Positions 26,120 through 36,275 of a DNA stretch of 64,000 bases are shown piece by piece. The stretch's first letter is position 1. Each line of letters begins with the position of its first letter. The position numbers were made by a program, and so were the translations under genes. The stretch comes from Leclercia adecarboxylata (lineage in GTDB: Bacteria > Pseudomonadota > Gammaproteobacteria > Enterobacterales > Enterobacteriaceae), in assembly GCA_002360945.1 (NCBI GenBank), contig DERO01000032.1, positions 100,387 through 164,386 on the forward strand, written 5' to 3'. The notes under the pieces were generated by a model. That model did not search any database, was not told the DNA's origin, and saw only the letters and a program-made list of their open reading frames with translations.

Positions 26120-27792
26120 CCGAACAGGCTCAGAAACAGCCATGGGTGCAGAACGGCATCAAACGATCGGTGCTCCCCGCCTGGCAAAACTGGCTGGTGA
26201 CGGGCATAACCCTTACCTATCTCATTTGTGAACTGGCGTTTAACTCTCGCCTGCTGGACCTGGTTGGCAGCGTATCGACGGCCGAAGAAGTGCACAATAT
26301 GGAACGCTACGGGCGGACCTTAACCGCCATCGCGGCGGCGCTACTGGTGTTACAGTTCTCGCTAATCGGCCTTGTCCGGCTGAAGAAAAGAGGCACTCAT
26401 CTTACGGCTAAAACCAGCACCGGCGCGGTACTGCTGCTGTGCCTTATCGCCGGCACCCTTACGTGGCATGCGGTCGAATGGGTGATTGAACGCCAAGTGT
26501 CGAAGAGCACGGGCGAGTTTCGTCAGATGTCCCTGCTGGCGCAGCTCTACCAGCATGCGTTAATTGAAGGCCAGCAGACGCTGGAGGGGATCCCGCTGGA
26601 CAGCGCCGGCGGGCAGGTGCAAACCTGGACCAGCCCGTCCGGGAAAGCGTTTCTGGCGACGTTACCGATCCTGTTAAGCGCTTCCGATCGCTACCGTAAA
26701 CTGCTGGAAAGCGGTACAGAGCAGAATTTACGCGACAACATCAGCGCGCGTGAAGGCGGCCTGCTGGGCTACTACAAAGCCTGGCTCCAGGCACGCGAAG
26801 AGGTGCATAAGCAGTATGTTGCCTATTACAACGATGAGATGGATATCAGCGAAACGGTGCGGCTTGAGCAGGCCAAAGCCTGGCAACGCTATGAGCGTTC
26901 CTTAGAGGCGAAGCGCCTGAAAACCTGGAACGTCCCGCGACGTTATTACGCCACCGTGCGCAAACAGGTTCGCGGCCAGGGCGTTCCGGTCAGCAATGAC
27001 TGGTCGCCGTCAGATCGTTCCGGTTTCAATGCTGCAGTGGCAAAAGCCGCCAGACAGAAGTACCTCGCCCAGCGCACCGTGGTCTACAAAGGCGTGACCC
27101 TTCCCAAGCGGCTCGACTGGGGCGTCTTTTTCCGCCTGAACGTGGTGCAGAAAGAGTTACGCGAAACGCTGCTGCTGCCGGTCAATACGCTTGTTCGGGA
27201 GGAGTACCCGTTAACCGACAAGTTAAAAAGTTTCGCCCTTGAGCTACATACGCCCCATCTTGACGAGGCGGTGAAACGACAATTACCTGAACTGCGCGCG
27301 GCGGGATCAAGCTATAGCGCGGGTGGGATCAATGAAAAGCTGGGTAAAGATGCCGCTCGTGCGGTGATTGTGCCGCCCATTGCGCTGATTTTCTCTCTTG
27401 CGGGGGCGCTTACGCATCTGGCAAAACTGCTCTATTTGCTTCTCGTGCCCCTGACGGCGGCGATTTTAACCCGTCGTGTCTCGCGCCCGGTGCGGTTCCT
27501 CAATCACCATCCCCTGCTCTTCCCTGTCGCGTTAATTGCGGCTCTGGTGGTCACGTTCGGTCTCATCAATAACAGCATCACGGAATCCAGGACCTGGCAG
27601 AATCTGAAAGACGGGTTAGCGGGCGCGAAAATTTCGATTACCGATGAACCCTTACCGCTGAGCGGCGGAGCGGTGTTGCGCGTGGTGCATGCCGTCAGTA
27701 TCGGGCAGAGCTACAGCTATCCGGTCAATCAGTATCTGCGCGAACATGTGCTGCAGGGCTTTGATTTCGGGTATGTGGCGCGGGACGAGTAA
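26116..27792 (+). CDS. Unrecognised inner membrane protein
   Basis: 558 residues. Predicted helices are near residues 25-40, 72-90 and 102-118 at the N-terminus; a large soluble domain follows (about 120-410, containing YYKAWLQAREEVHKQYVAYY and LPKRLDWGVFFRLNVVQKEL), then three more helices near 418-445, 447-465 and 475-493, and a short C-terminal domain. Translationally coupled to the lipoprotein gene (4-base overlap), so the two probably act together in the envelope. No family assigned. Confidence 0.8.
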   Translation: MTEQAQKQPWVQNGIKRSVLPAWQNWLVTGITLTYLICELAFNSRLLDLVGSVSTAEEVHNMERYGRTLTAIAAALLVLQFSLIGLVRLKKRGTHLTAKTSTGAVLLLCLIAGTLTWHAVEWVIERQVSKSTGEFRQMSLLAQLYQHALIEGQQTLEGIPLDSAGGQVQTWTSPSGKAFLATLPILLSASDRYRKLLESGTEQNLRDNISAREGGLLGYYKAWLQAREEVHKQYVAYYNDEMDISETVRLEQAKAWQRYERSLEAKRLKTWNVPRRYYATVRKQVRGQGVPVSNDWSPSDRSGFNAAVAKAARQKYLAQRTVVYKGVTLPKRLDWGVFFRLNVVQKELRETLLLPVNTLVREEYPLTDKLKSFALELHTPHLDEAVKRQLPELRAAGSSYSAGGINEKLGKDAARAVIVPPIALIFSLAGALTHLAKLLYLLLVPLTAAILTRRVSRPVRFLNHHPLLFPVALIAALVVTFGLINNSITESRTWQNLKDGLAGAKISITDEPLPLSGGAVLRVVHAVSIGQSYSYPVNQYLREHVLQGFDFGYVARDE

Positions 27793-27819
27793 TTCATCCT
27801 GCTGCCGGGCATAAAAACG

Positions 27820-28362
27820 TTATGCCCCGGCTATCCTGCCCACCATCACCCGTAACGCTTCACGCGTGAGCGGCTGGCGGTCGGTGACAAAATGCAGCGT
27901 CATCCCTTCGATAAAGGCGTCCAGGGCGCGGGCGGTAACCGGGTCAAACCACTGCTCCAGCGTCGTCTGGCTGGTTTTCATCCAGTCCTGCATCACGGTT
28001 TTTAACGAGGCGCTGCGGTTCATAAAGGCATAAAGCTGGTACATCAGCTCCATGTTATGCGGCGTGGTGACCTGAGAGCTGTAAATGAGGGTGACGATCG
28101 ACTCGCAGGCCATCTCCGGCCCGGTCACCCCGGCAAAGAACTCGCGATACTGTACCGACATCTGCTGCGTAAACCAGGTGAAAGCCTCTTCGAGCAGCGC
28201 ATCCATCCCGGAAAAATAGTAGGTCATCGACCCCAGCGGCACCCCGGCGCAGCTGGCGATTTTGCGATGGGTGACGGCGTTGAGGCCATGCTCAGCGATG
28301 GTGTCCAGGGTGGCTTGCAATATCCGTTCCCGCCGTTGCGGATCGTTGGGTCGTCTGTTCAT
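27820..28362 (-). CDS. rcdA: TetR-family regulator RcdA (YbjK)
   Basis: 180 residues from ATG 28362 with GAGG nearby; the longer in-frame start at 28398 is not family-like. N-terminal TetR helix-turn-helix (about 12-55) reads [20 protein letters not shown] and [17 protein letters not shown]. The C-terminal ligand domain ends [20 protein letters not shown], closely matching E. coli RcdA, a regulator of csgD and stress genes. Divergent from ybjJ, with a palindrome between them. Confidence 0.92.
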   Translation of the reverse strand: MNRRPNDPQRRERILQATLDTIAEHGLNAVTHRKIASCAGVPLGSMTYYFSGMDALLEEAFTWFTQQMSVQYREFFAGVTGPEMACESIVTLIYSSQVTTPHNMELMYQLYAFMNRSASLKTVMQDWMKTSQTTLEQWFDPVTARALDAFIEGMTLHFVTDRQPLTREALRVMVGRIAGA

Positions 28363-28381
28363 TTTTACCTCAGCGCATTTA

Positions 28382-28395
28382 TGTACAAATGTACA
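28382..28395. promoter_or_regulatory. Palindromic operator candidate between rcdA and ybjJ
   Basis: tgtacaaatgtaca, with perfect TGTAC/GTACA arms around aaat, lies 20 bases above the rcdA start and about 50 bases before ybjJ. A likely autoregulatory RcdA site, by analogy with other TetR genes that sit divergent from a transporter. The binding is inferred. Confidence 0.5.
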
Positions 28396-28443
28396 CAAAC
28401 TTGCTAGTGTTGTCTTCTATGTTGTCCTTCTGGTACAGAATCC

Positions 28444-29661
28444 ATGACCGTCATCTCACCGCGCAAACTTCTGCAACGCCGCCTGTGGGCGCTGTTTATG
28501 TTCTTCTTTATCCCCGGCCTGTTAATGGCCTCCTGGGCCACGCGCACCCCCGCCATCCGCGACATTTTGTCGGTCTCGACGGCGGAAATGGGCATCGTGT
28601 TATTTGGCCTGTCGATAGGCTCGATGAGCGGCATTCTCTGTTCCGCCTGGCTGGTTAAGCGCTTCGGCACCCGAACCGTGATCCGCACCACCATGTGCTG
28701 CGCCATTGTAGGTATGATCCTCCTCAGCGTGGCGCTGTGGTTCGCCTCCCCGCTGGCGTTTGCCCTCGGGCTGACGGTGTTTGGCGGCAGTTTTGGCGCG
28801 GCGGAAGTGGCGATCAACGTCGAAGGCGCGACCATCGAGCGGGAGATGAACAAAACAGTGCTGCCGATGATGCACGGATTTTACAGCCTCGGCACCCTGG
28901 CCGGTGCCGGGATCGGCATGGCGCTGACCGCCTCCGGGATTGCCGCTACAACCCATATCCTGCTGGCCGCGCTGGTCTGTATCGCTCCGGTTCTGCTGGG
29001 GATCACCGCTATTCCTGACGGTAACGGCAGGAACATCGCGGGTGAGACTAAAACGGGGGAAAAAGGGCTGCCCTTTTATCGCGATATGCAGCTGATGCTG
29101 ATTGGCGTGGTGGTGCTGGCGATGGCCTTTGCCGAAGGATCCGCGAACGACTGGCTGCCGCTGCTGATGGTGGACGGCCACGGCTTCAGCCCGACCTCCG
29201 GCTCGCTGATTTACGCCGGGTTTACGCTGGGCATGACCGTCGGGCGCTTTACCGGCGGCTGGTTTATCGACCGCTACAGCCGCGTGACGGTGGTTCGTGC
29301 CAGCGCCCTGCTGGGCGGCCTGGGCATTGCCCTGATTATTTTTGTCGATGTCGACTGGGTGGCCGGCGTGTCGGTGGTGCTGTGGGGGCTGGGTGCCTCA
29401 CTCGGCTTCCCGCTGACCATCTCGGCCGCCAGCGACACCGGCCCGGATGCGCCAGGGCGCGTCAGCGTGGTGGCCACTACCGGCTATCTCGCTTTCCTGG
29501 TGGGCCCGCCGCTGCTCGGCTTCCTCGGGGAGCACTACGGCTTACGCAGCGCCATGCTGGTAGTCTTAGGACTAGTGATGATAGCCGCACTGGTCGCCAG
29601 GGCGGTCGCCAAACCGGATACGCAGGCTAAATCTGCCATGGAGAATGGATATGAGCGTTAA
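28444..29661 (+). CDS. ybjJ: MFS transporter YbjJ
   Basis: 405 residues, about twelve membrane helices. Conserved elements include [15 protein letters not shown] near the start and the glycine-rich loops [19 protein letters not shown] and [18 protein letters not shown]. Substrate unknown. Overlaps the start of ybjI by 11 bases, so both form one unit. The divergent rcdA suggests control by the TetR protein. Confidence 0.92.
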   Translation: MTVISPRKLLQRRLWALFMFFFIPGLLMASWATRTPAIRDILSVSTAEMGIVLFGLSIGSMSGILCSAWLVKRFGTRTVIRTTMCCAIVGMILLSVALWFASPLAFALGLTVFGGSFGAAEVAINVEGATIEREMNKTVLPMMHGFYSLGTLAGAGIGMALTASGIAATTHILLAALVCIAPVLLGITAIPDGNGRNIAGETKTGEKGLPFYRDMQLMLIGVVVLAMAFAEGSANDWLPLLMVDGHGFSPTSGSLIYAGFTLGMTVGRFTGGWFIDRYSRVTVVRASALLGGLGIALIIFVDVDWVAGVSVVLWGLGASLGFPLTISAASDTGPDAPGRVSVVATTGYLAFLVGPPLLGFLGEHYGLRSAMLVVLGLVMIAALVARAVAKPDTQAKSAMENGYER

Positions 29662-30463
29662 ACTGATTGCGGTTGATATGGATGGCACCTTCCTGAACGA
29701 TGCGAAGCAGTACAATCGCGCGCGTTTTTTACGCCAGTACGCGCAAATGAAGGAACAGGGCATACGGTTTGTGGTTGCCAGCGGTAACCAGTACTACCAG
29801 CTGATCTCCTTTTTCCCGGAGATCGCCGATGAGATCGCCTTTGTCGCCGAAAACGGCGGCTGGGTGGTGAACGCCGGGAAGGATGTCTACAACGGCGAGC
29901 TGACCCAGGAGCAGTTTGCTGCCGTGGCTGAGTTTCTCTGCGCCATTCCGGAAGTGGAAGTCATCGCCTGCGGCAAAGGCAGCGCCTATACCCTGAAGCA
30001 CTATGGCGAAGCCTTCCATGACCTCGCCGCCAAATATTATCACCGACTGGAAAAGGTGGAGAACTTCGAGAACTTCAACGACATCTTCTTTAAATTTGGG
30101 TTGAACGTGCCGGATGAAGAAATCCCGCGCATCCAGGCGATGATCCATGAGAAGCTGAGCGACATTATGGTGCCGGTCACCACCGGGCACGGCAGTATTG
30201 ACCTGATCCTGCCGGGGATCCACAAAGCCAACGGTCTACGTCTCCTGCAGGAAATATGGGGTATCGACAACAGCGAAGTGGTCGCCTTTGGCGACAGCGG
30301 CAACGACGTGGAGATGCTGACCCAGGCCGGGTTTAGCTTTGCGATGGCAAATGCCCGGGATCACATCAAGGCGGTCGCCCGCTATGAAGCGCCGCACAAT
30401 AACGATGAGGGGGTGCTGGCGGTGATTGACCGCGTGTTGAACCGGGAAGCGCCGTTCAATTAA
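29651..30463 (+). CDS. ybjI: HAD-superfamily sugar phosphatase YbjI
   Basis: 270 residues from ATG 29651, seven bases after GGAG. Cof-type HAD phosphatase: motif I is VDMDGTFL, motif II is VVASGNQ, the Lys is in the region [12 protein letters not shown], and motif IV is [15 protein letters not shown]. coli YbjI dephosphorylates FMN and sugar phosphates. Overlaps the end of ybjJ. A REP unit follows. Confidence 0.93.
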   Translation: MSVKLIAVDMDGTFLNDAKQYNRARFLRQYAQMKEQGIRFVVASGNQYYQLISFFPEIADEIAFVAENGGWVVNAGKDVYNGELTQEQFAAVAEFLCAIPEVEVIACGKGSAYTLKHYGEAFHDLAAKYYHRLEKVENFENFNDIFFKFGLNVPDEEIPRIQAMIHEKLSDIMVPVTTGHGSIDLILPGIHKANGLRLLQEIWGIDNSEVVAFGDSGNDVEMLTQAGFSFAMANARDHIKAVARYEAPHNNDEGVLAVIDRVLNREAPFN

Positions 30464-30476
30464 GCACGCAGTTTCC

Positions 30477-30508
30477 AGGCCGGGTAAGGCGAAGCCGCCA
30501 CCCGGCCT
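30477..30508. repeat. REP unit
   Basis: aggccgggtaaggcgaagcc followed by gccacccggcct is a single REP palindrome in the gap between convergent ybjI and mdfA. Confidence 0.8.
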
Positions 30509-30514
30509 GATTGT

Positions 30515-31750
30515 TTACTCCGGCTGTAACGAACTGCCCACCCGCTTGTCTTTCAGGAACACAAACATCAGCCCCAGCCACAGGATGCCGTTCGCCAGGT
30601 TGAACAGGCTGAACAGCCCGTTGCCGCCGCTGCTGAAGGCGTGTTTGCTGACTTCAATCCCGACGGTGAAGATCAGCATCTGCAACATGCCCATTGCCGC
30701 CGACACCGTACCTTTACTCATCTCGCTGGCAAACAGCGTCAGACGCACCAGTCCGGCATTCGCCAGCCCAATACCAAACGCATAGATGCTCAGCCCGGCG
30801 GTCATCCACAGATAAGCGTGGGATGAGACCACCGTCGCCACCGCAGCCACCACCAGCCCAATCACAATCGGCCAGCCGCCCATGATGATTAACGAGCGCA
30901 CGGTGCGGCGCGACGTCAGGCGCGCCAGCACGAGGTTACCCACAATCAGCGCGCCAAAAATCGGCACCTGCAGCAGGCCATACTCGTAGCTGCTGAGCTT
31001 CTCGCCGCTGATAATAATGACTGGCGACTGGGCAATCCACGCCAGCAGCGGCAGGCAGACGAAACCAATCGCCAGCGACCCCGCCACAAAGCGGACATTT
31101 TTCAGGACCAGTTTATAGTCGTGCCCCAGCTCTTTTAGAGAGAGCTTCTCCCCGATGCGGGTGGCGGTTTCGGGCATCGCGCGGTACAGACCGTAAAACG
31201 AGATCGCCGCCAGCACTGCAAACAGCACAAACATGCCTTCCCAGGGCGCGACGTGGACCCAGGCAGCGCCCACCAGCGGGCCGAGCAGGGGTGCGATCAG
31301 CGCCACGTTAGCCATCAGGGCGGTGATTTTAATGCACACCGCCTCCTCAAAGGACTCCTGGATGGCGGCGTAACCGACGGCGCCGATAAAGCACAGGCTA
31401 ACCCCCTGTAAAAAACGCAGCACCATAAACTGCTCGATGGTTTGCGCCAGCAGGGTTGCCAGACAGGTGACGATAAACCACACCACCCCGGTGAGCATCA
31501 CCGGACGGCGGCCAATACGATCCGACAGCGGCCCGAGCAGCCACTGTAAAAACATCCCCCCCGCCAGATAAGCGGTCATGGAGGTAGGCACCCACTCGAT
31601 CCCGGCGTTGTACTGCTCCACCACGGCCAGCATGCCGGGCTGGATCATATCGTTACCGATATAGGTGGAGAATTCGTACAGCACCAGACACAGCGGGAAC
31701 AGCAGCGCCTGACGCCCCAGGCGCGTGCGGGAAGAAGAACGGTTTAGCAT
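30515..31750 (-). CDS. mdfA: Multidrug efflux MFS transporter MdfA
   Basis: 411 residues, DHA1 family with twelve helices. Residues E26 and D34 in [15 protein letters not shown], essential for proton/drug coupling in E. coli MdfA, are present, and the motif A loop is [13 protein letters not shown]. It should export lipophilic cations, chloramphenicol and similar drugs in exchange for protons. Convergent with ybjI and divergent from the PAP2 gene. Confidence 0.96.
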   Translation of the reverse strand: MLNRSSSRTRLGRQALLFPLCLVLYEFSTYIGNDMIQPGMLAVVEQYNAGIEWVPTSMTAYLAGGMFLQWLLGPLSDRIGRRPVMLTGVVWFIVTCLATLLAQTIEQFMVLRFLQGVSLCFIGAVGYAAIQESFEEAVCIKITALMANVALIAPLLGPLVGAAWVHVAPWEGMFVLFAVLAAISFYGLYRAMPETATRIGEKLSLKELGHDYKLVLKNVRFVAGSLAIGFVCLPLLAWIAQSPVIIISGEKLSSYEYGLLQVPIFGALIVGNLVLARLTSRRTVRSLIIMGGWPIVIGLVVAAVATVVSSHAYLWMTAGLSIYAFGIGLANAGLVRLTLFASEMSKGTVSAAMGMLQMLIFTVGIEVSKHAFSSGGNGLFSLFNLANGILWLGLMFVFLKDKRVGSSLQPE

Positions 31751-31856
31751 GGAGTCTCAATATTCGATAAAAAATCGCGCAGAGTGTAATGAAATGGCTG
31801 CGCCAGAGATAGCAGATTAACGCAACTGGTCAGAAATAAAGCACAAATCGCCGTCG

Positions 31857-31873
31857 TTTAAGGTTTCCTTAAG
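31857..31873 (+). promoter_or_regulatory. Perfect PmrA (BasR) box
   Basis: tttaag-gtttc-cttaag matches the PmrA consensus YTTAAK-N5-YTTAAK at every position. A TATGCT -10 lies about ten bases after the second half-site. Placed 45 bases ahead of the PAP2 gene start, it should drive that gene and probably ybjG in response to Fe(III), low pH or polymyxin signals. Confidence 0.7.
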
Positions 31874-31917
31874 TTGGCGTCCGTATGCTTGGGCTTTTCC
31901 AGTCATTGACCCTAATT

Positions 31918-32646
31918 ATGACACAAATCGCCTCCGCTTCAGAATTGTCTAAGTTAAAGACTTCTAAGACAAAAGCCCTTTACCGCTTACCGGTTCGTTT
32001 TTATGGTTACCAGCTTATTGTGCTGCTGGTTCTGGCCGGGCTTTTTACCTGGCTTGCGCGGGATGAAACCCTCGACAGGCTGCTGACGGGCTACTGGTTT
32101 GACGCCGCGAGGCAGCACTTTCCGCTGCAGCAAAACGCGCTGCTGGATCTGCTCAATCATCGGCTGGCGAAATACATGATCATTGCCGTCGCCGCCGGAA
32201 CGCTGCTTTACGGCGCGTACAAGCGCAGTCCGCGATTAATCACGGCGGCGCTGCTGATGGGGCTGGGTACGGCGGTGGTGGGCATCCTGAAGGCCATCAG
32301 CCATCACAGCTGCCCCTGGGACCTGGTGGAGTACGGTGGCAAAGCGCTGGCGTATCCCCTGTTTGACGCGGCTCCCCTCGGTAGCGGCCCTGGTCGCTGC
32401 TTCCCGGGAGGCCACTCCTCAAGCGGCTTTATGGTGATGGGGCTGTTCTTCGCCTTCTGGCGCGAGCGTCCACGCCTGGCCTGGGGAATGGTGGTCGCTG
32501 GTGCCGTGCTCGGGTTAGTCATGGGCTATGGCCAGGTGATGCGCGGGGCACATTTCTTCTCGCACAACCTGTGGGCAGGTTGGTGGGTGTGGTTTTCACA
32601 GGTGGTGGCCTGGGGCCTGATTTCCACCTGGTTTGCAAAAGAGTAA
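31918..32646 (+). CDS. PAP2-family phosphatase, membrane
   Basis: 242 residues from ATG 31918, chosen because the upstream in-frame ATG at 31885 overlaps the promoter. About five to six helices. PAP2 motifs: KAISHHSCPWDL, CFPGGHSSSGFMV and RGAHFFSHNLW. The last lacks the leading SR of classical PAP2 motif 3 but fits the PAP2-like group that acts on lipid phosphates. Extra relative to E. coli between mdfA and ybjG. With the PmrA box upstream, a role in lipid A or undecaprenyl phosphate metabolism is inferred. Confidence 0.8.
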   Translation: MTQIASASELSKLKTSKTKALYRLPVRFYGYQLIVLLVLAGLFTWLARDETLDRLLTGYWFDAARQHFPLQQNALLDLLNHRLAKYMIIAVAAGTLLYGAYKRSPRLITAALLMGLGTAVVGILKAISHHSCPWDLVEYGGKALAYPLFDAAPLGSGPGRCFPGGHSSSGFMVMGLFFAFWRERPRLAWGMVVAGAVLGLVMGYGQVMRGAHFFSHNLWAGWWVWFSQVVAWGLISTWFAKE

Positions 32647-32653
32647 CGAGGGT

Positions 32654-33262
32654 ATGTTAGAAAATCTGAACTACGGACTGTTTGAACTGATTAATGCCAC
32701 GCCTGCTTCACCGGAGTGGAGCATCAAACTGGCCATCTTTGTGGCGAAAGACCTGATCAGCATTGTCCCGGCGCTGATTGCGATCCTCTGGCTATGGGGG
32801 CCGCGCAAGCAGGTGGGTGCCCAGCGTCAGCTGGTGATTAAAATTGCCATGGCGATGGCGATCGGCATGGCGGCCTCCTGGCTGCTGGGTCATCTGTTCC
32901 CTCACGACCGTCCGTTTGTCGATCACGTCGGCTATAACTTCCTGCACCACGCCGCCGACGACTCCTTCCCGAGCGATCATGGCACCGCCATTTTCACCTT
33001 TGCTCTGGCGTTCCTGCTCTGGCACCGGGTCTGGTCTGGGATCGTGTTGATGCTGGTGGCCTGCGCCATCGCCTGGTCCCGCGTCTATCTTGGGGTCCAC
33101 TGGCCGATGGATATGCTGGGCGGACTGATGGTCGGGCTGCTGGGCTGTCTGAGCGCGCAGATCCTGTGGAATCTGTTCGGTCACGCCCTCTACCAGCGCC
33201 TCTCGCAGCTGTACCGCTTCTGCTTTGCCCTGCCGATCCGCAAAGGCTGGATACGTGACTAA
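32654..33262 (+). CDS. ybjG: Undecaprenyl-diphosphatase YbjG
   Basis: 202 residues from ATG 32654, preceded by GAGGGT; the frame extends upstream only into the PAP2 gene. PAP2 motifs are KIAMAMAIGMAASWLLGH with HDRPF, PSDHGTAIFTF, and SRVYLGVHWPMDMLGG with the catalytic His. Removes a phosphate from undecaprenyl diphosphate to recycle the peptidoglycan/O-antigen carrier and gives bacitracin resistance in E. coli. Eight bases downstream of the PAP2 gene and likely under the same PmrA promoter. Confidence 0.95.
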   Translation: MLENLNYGLFELINATPASPEWSIKLAIFVAKDLISIVPALIAILWLWGPRKQVGAQRQLVIKIAMAMAIGMAASWLLGHLFPHDRPFVDHVGYNFLHHAADDSFPSDHGTAIFTFALAFLLWHRVWSGIVLMLVACAIAWSRVYLGVHWPMDMLGGLMVGLLGCLSAQILWNLFGHALYQRLSQLYRFCFALPIRKGWIRD

Positions 33263-33286
33263 TTTGGGTCTCACGAGGTAAACTTG

Positions 33287-33308
33287 AGCCCCCTGCGTAA
33301 CGGGGGTT
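33287..33308 (+). terminator. Hairpin after ybjG
   Basis: gccccc and gggggt flank an 8-base loop (tgcgtaac). Only a short T stretch follows (ttcattt), so termination is probably weak. It lies 20 bases before deoR. Confidence 0.45.
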
Positions 33309-33329
33309 CATTTATCGCTCTGAGGACCT

Positions 33330-34088
33330 ATGGAAACACGACGTGACGAACGGCTGGCTCAACTGATTAATGCGCTTAAGCGCAGCGATAAACTGCATCT
33401 GAAAGAGGCCGCCGCGCTGCTCGGCGTCTCGGAAATGACCATTCGTCGCGATCTCAACAGTGAAAGCGGGCCCGTGGTGCTGCTCGGCGGCTACATTGTC
33501 CTCGAACCCCGCAGCGCCAGCCACTATCTGCTGAGCGACCAAAAAACCCGCCTGGTGGAAGAGAAGCGCAAAGCAGCGCGTCTGGCCGCCTCGCTGGTGC
33601 AGCCGCATCAGACGCTGTTTTTTGACTGTGGCACGACCACGCCGTGGATCATCGAAGCCATTGATAACGACCTGCCATTCACCGGGGTCTGTTACTCCCT
33701 GAATACCTTTCTCGCCCTGCAGGAAAAACCCGAGTGCCGGGTGATCCTCTGCGGCGGCGAGTTCCACGCCAGCAATGCCATCTTTAAACCGCTTAACCTG
33801 CAGGACACCCTCAGCAACCTGTGCCCGGATATCGCTTTTTACTCCGCGGCTGGCGTGCATGTTCGCCAGGGCGCGACCTGTTTTAATCTGGATGAGCTGC
33901 CGGTCAAACAGTGGGCGATGAATATGGCGCAGTATCATGTGCTGGTGGTGGATCACAGCAAGGTGGGTAAGGTGCGCCCGGCGCGGATGGGAGAGCTGAC
34001 GCGCTTCGACGCGATCGTCAGCGACTGCCGCCCGGATGAAGAACTGGTGACTTATGCTAAGGCGCAGCAGATTAAGTTGATGTACTGA
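33330..34088 (+). CDS. deoR: Deoxyribose operon repressor DeoR
   Basis: 252 residues, the E. coli length. N-terminal DeoR helix-turn-helix: LKEAAALLGVSEMTIRRDLN. The sugar-phosphate effector domain follows, with FFDCGTTTPWIIEAI and ILCGGEFHASNAIFKP. Represses deoCABD and nupG until deoxyribose-5-phosphate binds. GAGGACCT precedes the ATG. Confidence 0.96.
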   Translation: METRRDERLAQLINALKRSDKLHLKEAAALLGVSEMTIRRDLNSESGPVVLLGGYIVLEPRSASHYLLSDQKTRLVEEKRKAARLAASLVQPHQTLFFDCGTTTPWIIEAIDNDLPFTGVCYSLNTFLALQEKPECRVILCGGEFHASNAIFKPLNLQDTLSNLCPDIAFYSAAGVHVRQGATCFNLDELPVKQWAMNMAQYHVLVVDHSKVGKVRPARMGELTRFDAIVSDCRPDEELVTYAKAQQIKLMY

Positions 34089-34098
34089 GTGCGGCTTA

Positions 34099-34174
34099 TT
34101 GCCCGGCGGCGCTGCGCTTGCGCGGGCCTGGGAAAAACCGTAGGCCGGGTAAGGCGAAGCCGCCACCCGGCGCT
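34099..34174. repeat. BIME (two REP units)
   Basis: gcccggcggcgctgcgcttg and, inverted, gtaggccgggtaaggcgaag continuing ccgccacccgg flank a short linker in the gap between convergent deoR and dacC. Confidence 0.8.
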
Positions 34175-34182
34175 GTTTTTAA

Positions 34183-35388
34183 CTATTTAAACCACCCACC
34201 AAACCATTCGTGGAATTTCATCAGCACGTAATCCCACATCCGACCAAAGAATCCGCCCTCTTCCACCGCTTCCATCACGATCAGCGGACGCTGCTCAATG
34301 GATTTGCCGTTCAGCTGGAAGTCGATGGTGCCGACCACCTGGCCTTTTTTCAGCGGTGCGGTCAGCTGCTTGTCGGTCAGGGTGTAGCTGGCCTTCAGGT
34401 TTTTCAGCTGGCCGCGCGGAATGGTGACCGAGCCGCCTTCACCGGCACCGAGATTCACCTCGCTCTTATCGCCAAACCAGACCCGCTGGCTGACAAAGGT
34501 GGCATCTGGCTTGATCGGGGTGACAGTTTCGAAGAAGCGGAAGCCCCAGGTGAGCAGTTTTTCTGACTCATTGAAGCGAATGCGGTCGGTTTTGGTGCCC
34601 AGCACCACCGAGATCAGACGCATATCGCCCTGGGTTGCCGAGGCCACCAGGTTGTACCCTGCCCCGGCAGTGGTGCCGGTTTTCATCCCGTCCACGTTGA
34701 CGTTACTGCTCCACAGCAGACGGTTGCGGTTCTGCTGACGAATTTTGTTGAAGGTAAACTCTTTCTCTTTATGGATTGCATACTCTTCCGGCACATCGTG
34801 AATCAGTGCCTTACCCAGCAGCGCCATGTCGCGGGCGGTACTGAACTGGCCCGGCGCGTCCAGCCCGTGAACGGTTTTAAAGGTGGTGTTGGTGAGGCCT
34901 AATTTTTGCGCATAGCCATTCATCAAACCAATGAAAGAGTCCTGGCTGCCGGCCACATAATCGGCCAGCGCGATGCAGGCATCATTACCCGACTGAATGA
35001 TTACCCCTTTGTTCAGATCGGACACCGCCACCTGATCCCCCGGCTTGAGGAACATCACGGAGGAGCCGCGCAGCGCGGGGTTGCCGGTCGCCCAGGCGTC
35101 TTTGCCGATAGTCACCATGTCGGTGAGCTTGATCTTACCCGCTTTCAGCGCCTGCCCTACGACGTAGCTGGTCATGATTTTGGTCAGGCTGGCAGGATCG
35201 AGTTTTTCATCTGCATTGCCTTCTGCCAGCACTTTGCCGCTGGCATAGTCCATCAGGATCCAGGCGCGGGCATCAACGGGCGGAGCCTCTGGCGCCGCCT
35301 GTTCCGCTGCGTACAGCGAAGGTGCAAAAAGGACCAGCAGCGCAGAACCTGCCACCAGACCGCGTAAAGAAAAAGTGTTTCGCATCAT
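34183..35388 (-). CDS. dacC: D-alanyl-D-alanine carboxypeptidase DacC (PBP6a)
   Basis: 401 residues. Signal peptide at 1-28. Active-site motifs are SxxK in [12 protein letters not shown] in [11 protein letters not shown] and KTG in [12 protein letters not shown]. The PBP5-type C-terminal domain ends in an amphipathic anchor ([18 protein letters not shown]) that attaches the periplasmic enzyme to the inner membrane. Trims the terminal D-Ala of muropeptides. Convergent with deoR; 256 bases of upstream region are shared with gstB. Confidence 0.97.
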   Translation of the reverse strand: MMRNTFSLRGLVAGSALLVLFAPSLYAAEQAAPEAPPVDARAWILMDYASGKVLAEGNADEKLDPASLTKIMTSYVVGQALKAGKIKLTDMVTIGKDAWATGNPALRGSSVMFLKPGDQVAVSDLNKGVIIQSGNDACIALADYVAGSQDSFIGLMNGYAQKLGLTNTTFKTVHGLDAPGQFSTARDMALLGKALIHDVPEEYAIHKEKEFTFNKIRQQNRNRLLWSSNVNVDGMKTGTTAGAGYNLVASATQGDMRLISVVLGTKTDRIRFNESEKLLTWGFRFFETVTPIKPDATFVSQRVWFGDKSEVNLGAGEGGSVTIPRGQLKNLKASYTLTDKQLTAPLKKGQVVGTIDFQLNGKSIEQRPLIVMEAVEEGGFFGRMWDYVLMKFHEWFGGWFK

Positions 35389-35644
35389 AATGCCACCCGA
35401 GTTTCCATTCCAAAAATCACGTCACATCGCCGTGCCGCAAGAAGCGATGAGTAATAACGCACTCAAGACTTAAAAAAAACCAAAACCTGGTAAAGTTTTT
35501 AAAGTTTATGCAATAACAACCCGATACGCTTTGACCGCATCGATTTTTTTCGCGTCTGTTGCGTATTGGTTAGGTTTATCTCACCATGTAAAGCCATCAT
35601 CACGGATTTCATCTTGATATCGGCTTTATTTATAAGAGGTTATT

Positions 35645-36271
35645 ATGATTACTTTGTGGGGCAGGAACAATTCGACCAACGTTAAAAAGGTAATCTGGAC
35701 GCTGGAAGAGCTGGATTTACCCTTTAAGCAGATCATGGCGGGGCTGGAGCACGGGGTAAATAAAGAGGCCGAGTATCTGGCGATGAACCCCAACGGCCTG
35801 GTGCCGCTGCTGCGCGATGACGAAACCGACCTGACGCTGTGGGAATCCAATGCCATTGTGCGCTATCTCGTGGCGCAGTACGGCCAGAACCGTCTGTGGA
35901 TCGATGCCCCTGCGAAGCGTGCCGTCGGCGATAAGTGGATGGACTGGGCCAACCAGACGCTCTCCCCTGCCCACCGGGTGATTTTAATGGGACTGGTGAG
36001 AACCCCGGAAGCCGAGCGTAACTACGCGGCCATTGATGCCGCCAAAGCCACCTGCGAATCGCTGTTCGCCATGATGGATGAGACCCTGGCGACACAGGCA
36101 TGGTTCTCGGGCGACGACTTTGGCGTGGGTGATATCGCCGTCGCCCCCTTTGTCTGGAACCTGACCAACATTGGCCTGGCATGGGCACCGCGTCCGCACC
36201 TGGAACGCTGGCTGGCGAACCTGGCCGAGCGCCCGGCCTATCGCAACGTGGTGATGATCCCGGTTACCTGA
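35645..36271 (+). CDS. gstB: Glutathione S-transferase GstB
   Basis: 208 residues. N-terminal thioredoxin-like domain ([39 protein letters not shown] with the glutathione-contacting ES pair), then an all-helical C-terminal domain. E. coli GstB (YliJ) conjugates glutathione to electrophiles such as bromoacetate. Divergent from dacC and convergent with yliI. Confidence 0.95.
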   Translation: MITLWGRNNSTNVKKVIWTLEELDLPFKQIMAGLEHGVNKEAEYLAMNPNGLVPLLRDDETDLTLWESNAIVRYLVAQYGQNRLWIDAPAKRAVGDKWMDWANQTLSPAHRVILMGLVRTPEAERNYAAIDAAKATCESLFAMMDETLATQAWFSGDDFGVGDIAVAPFVWNLTNIGLAWAPRPHLERWLANLAERPAYRNVVMIPVT

Positions 36272-36275
36272 TTGA

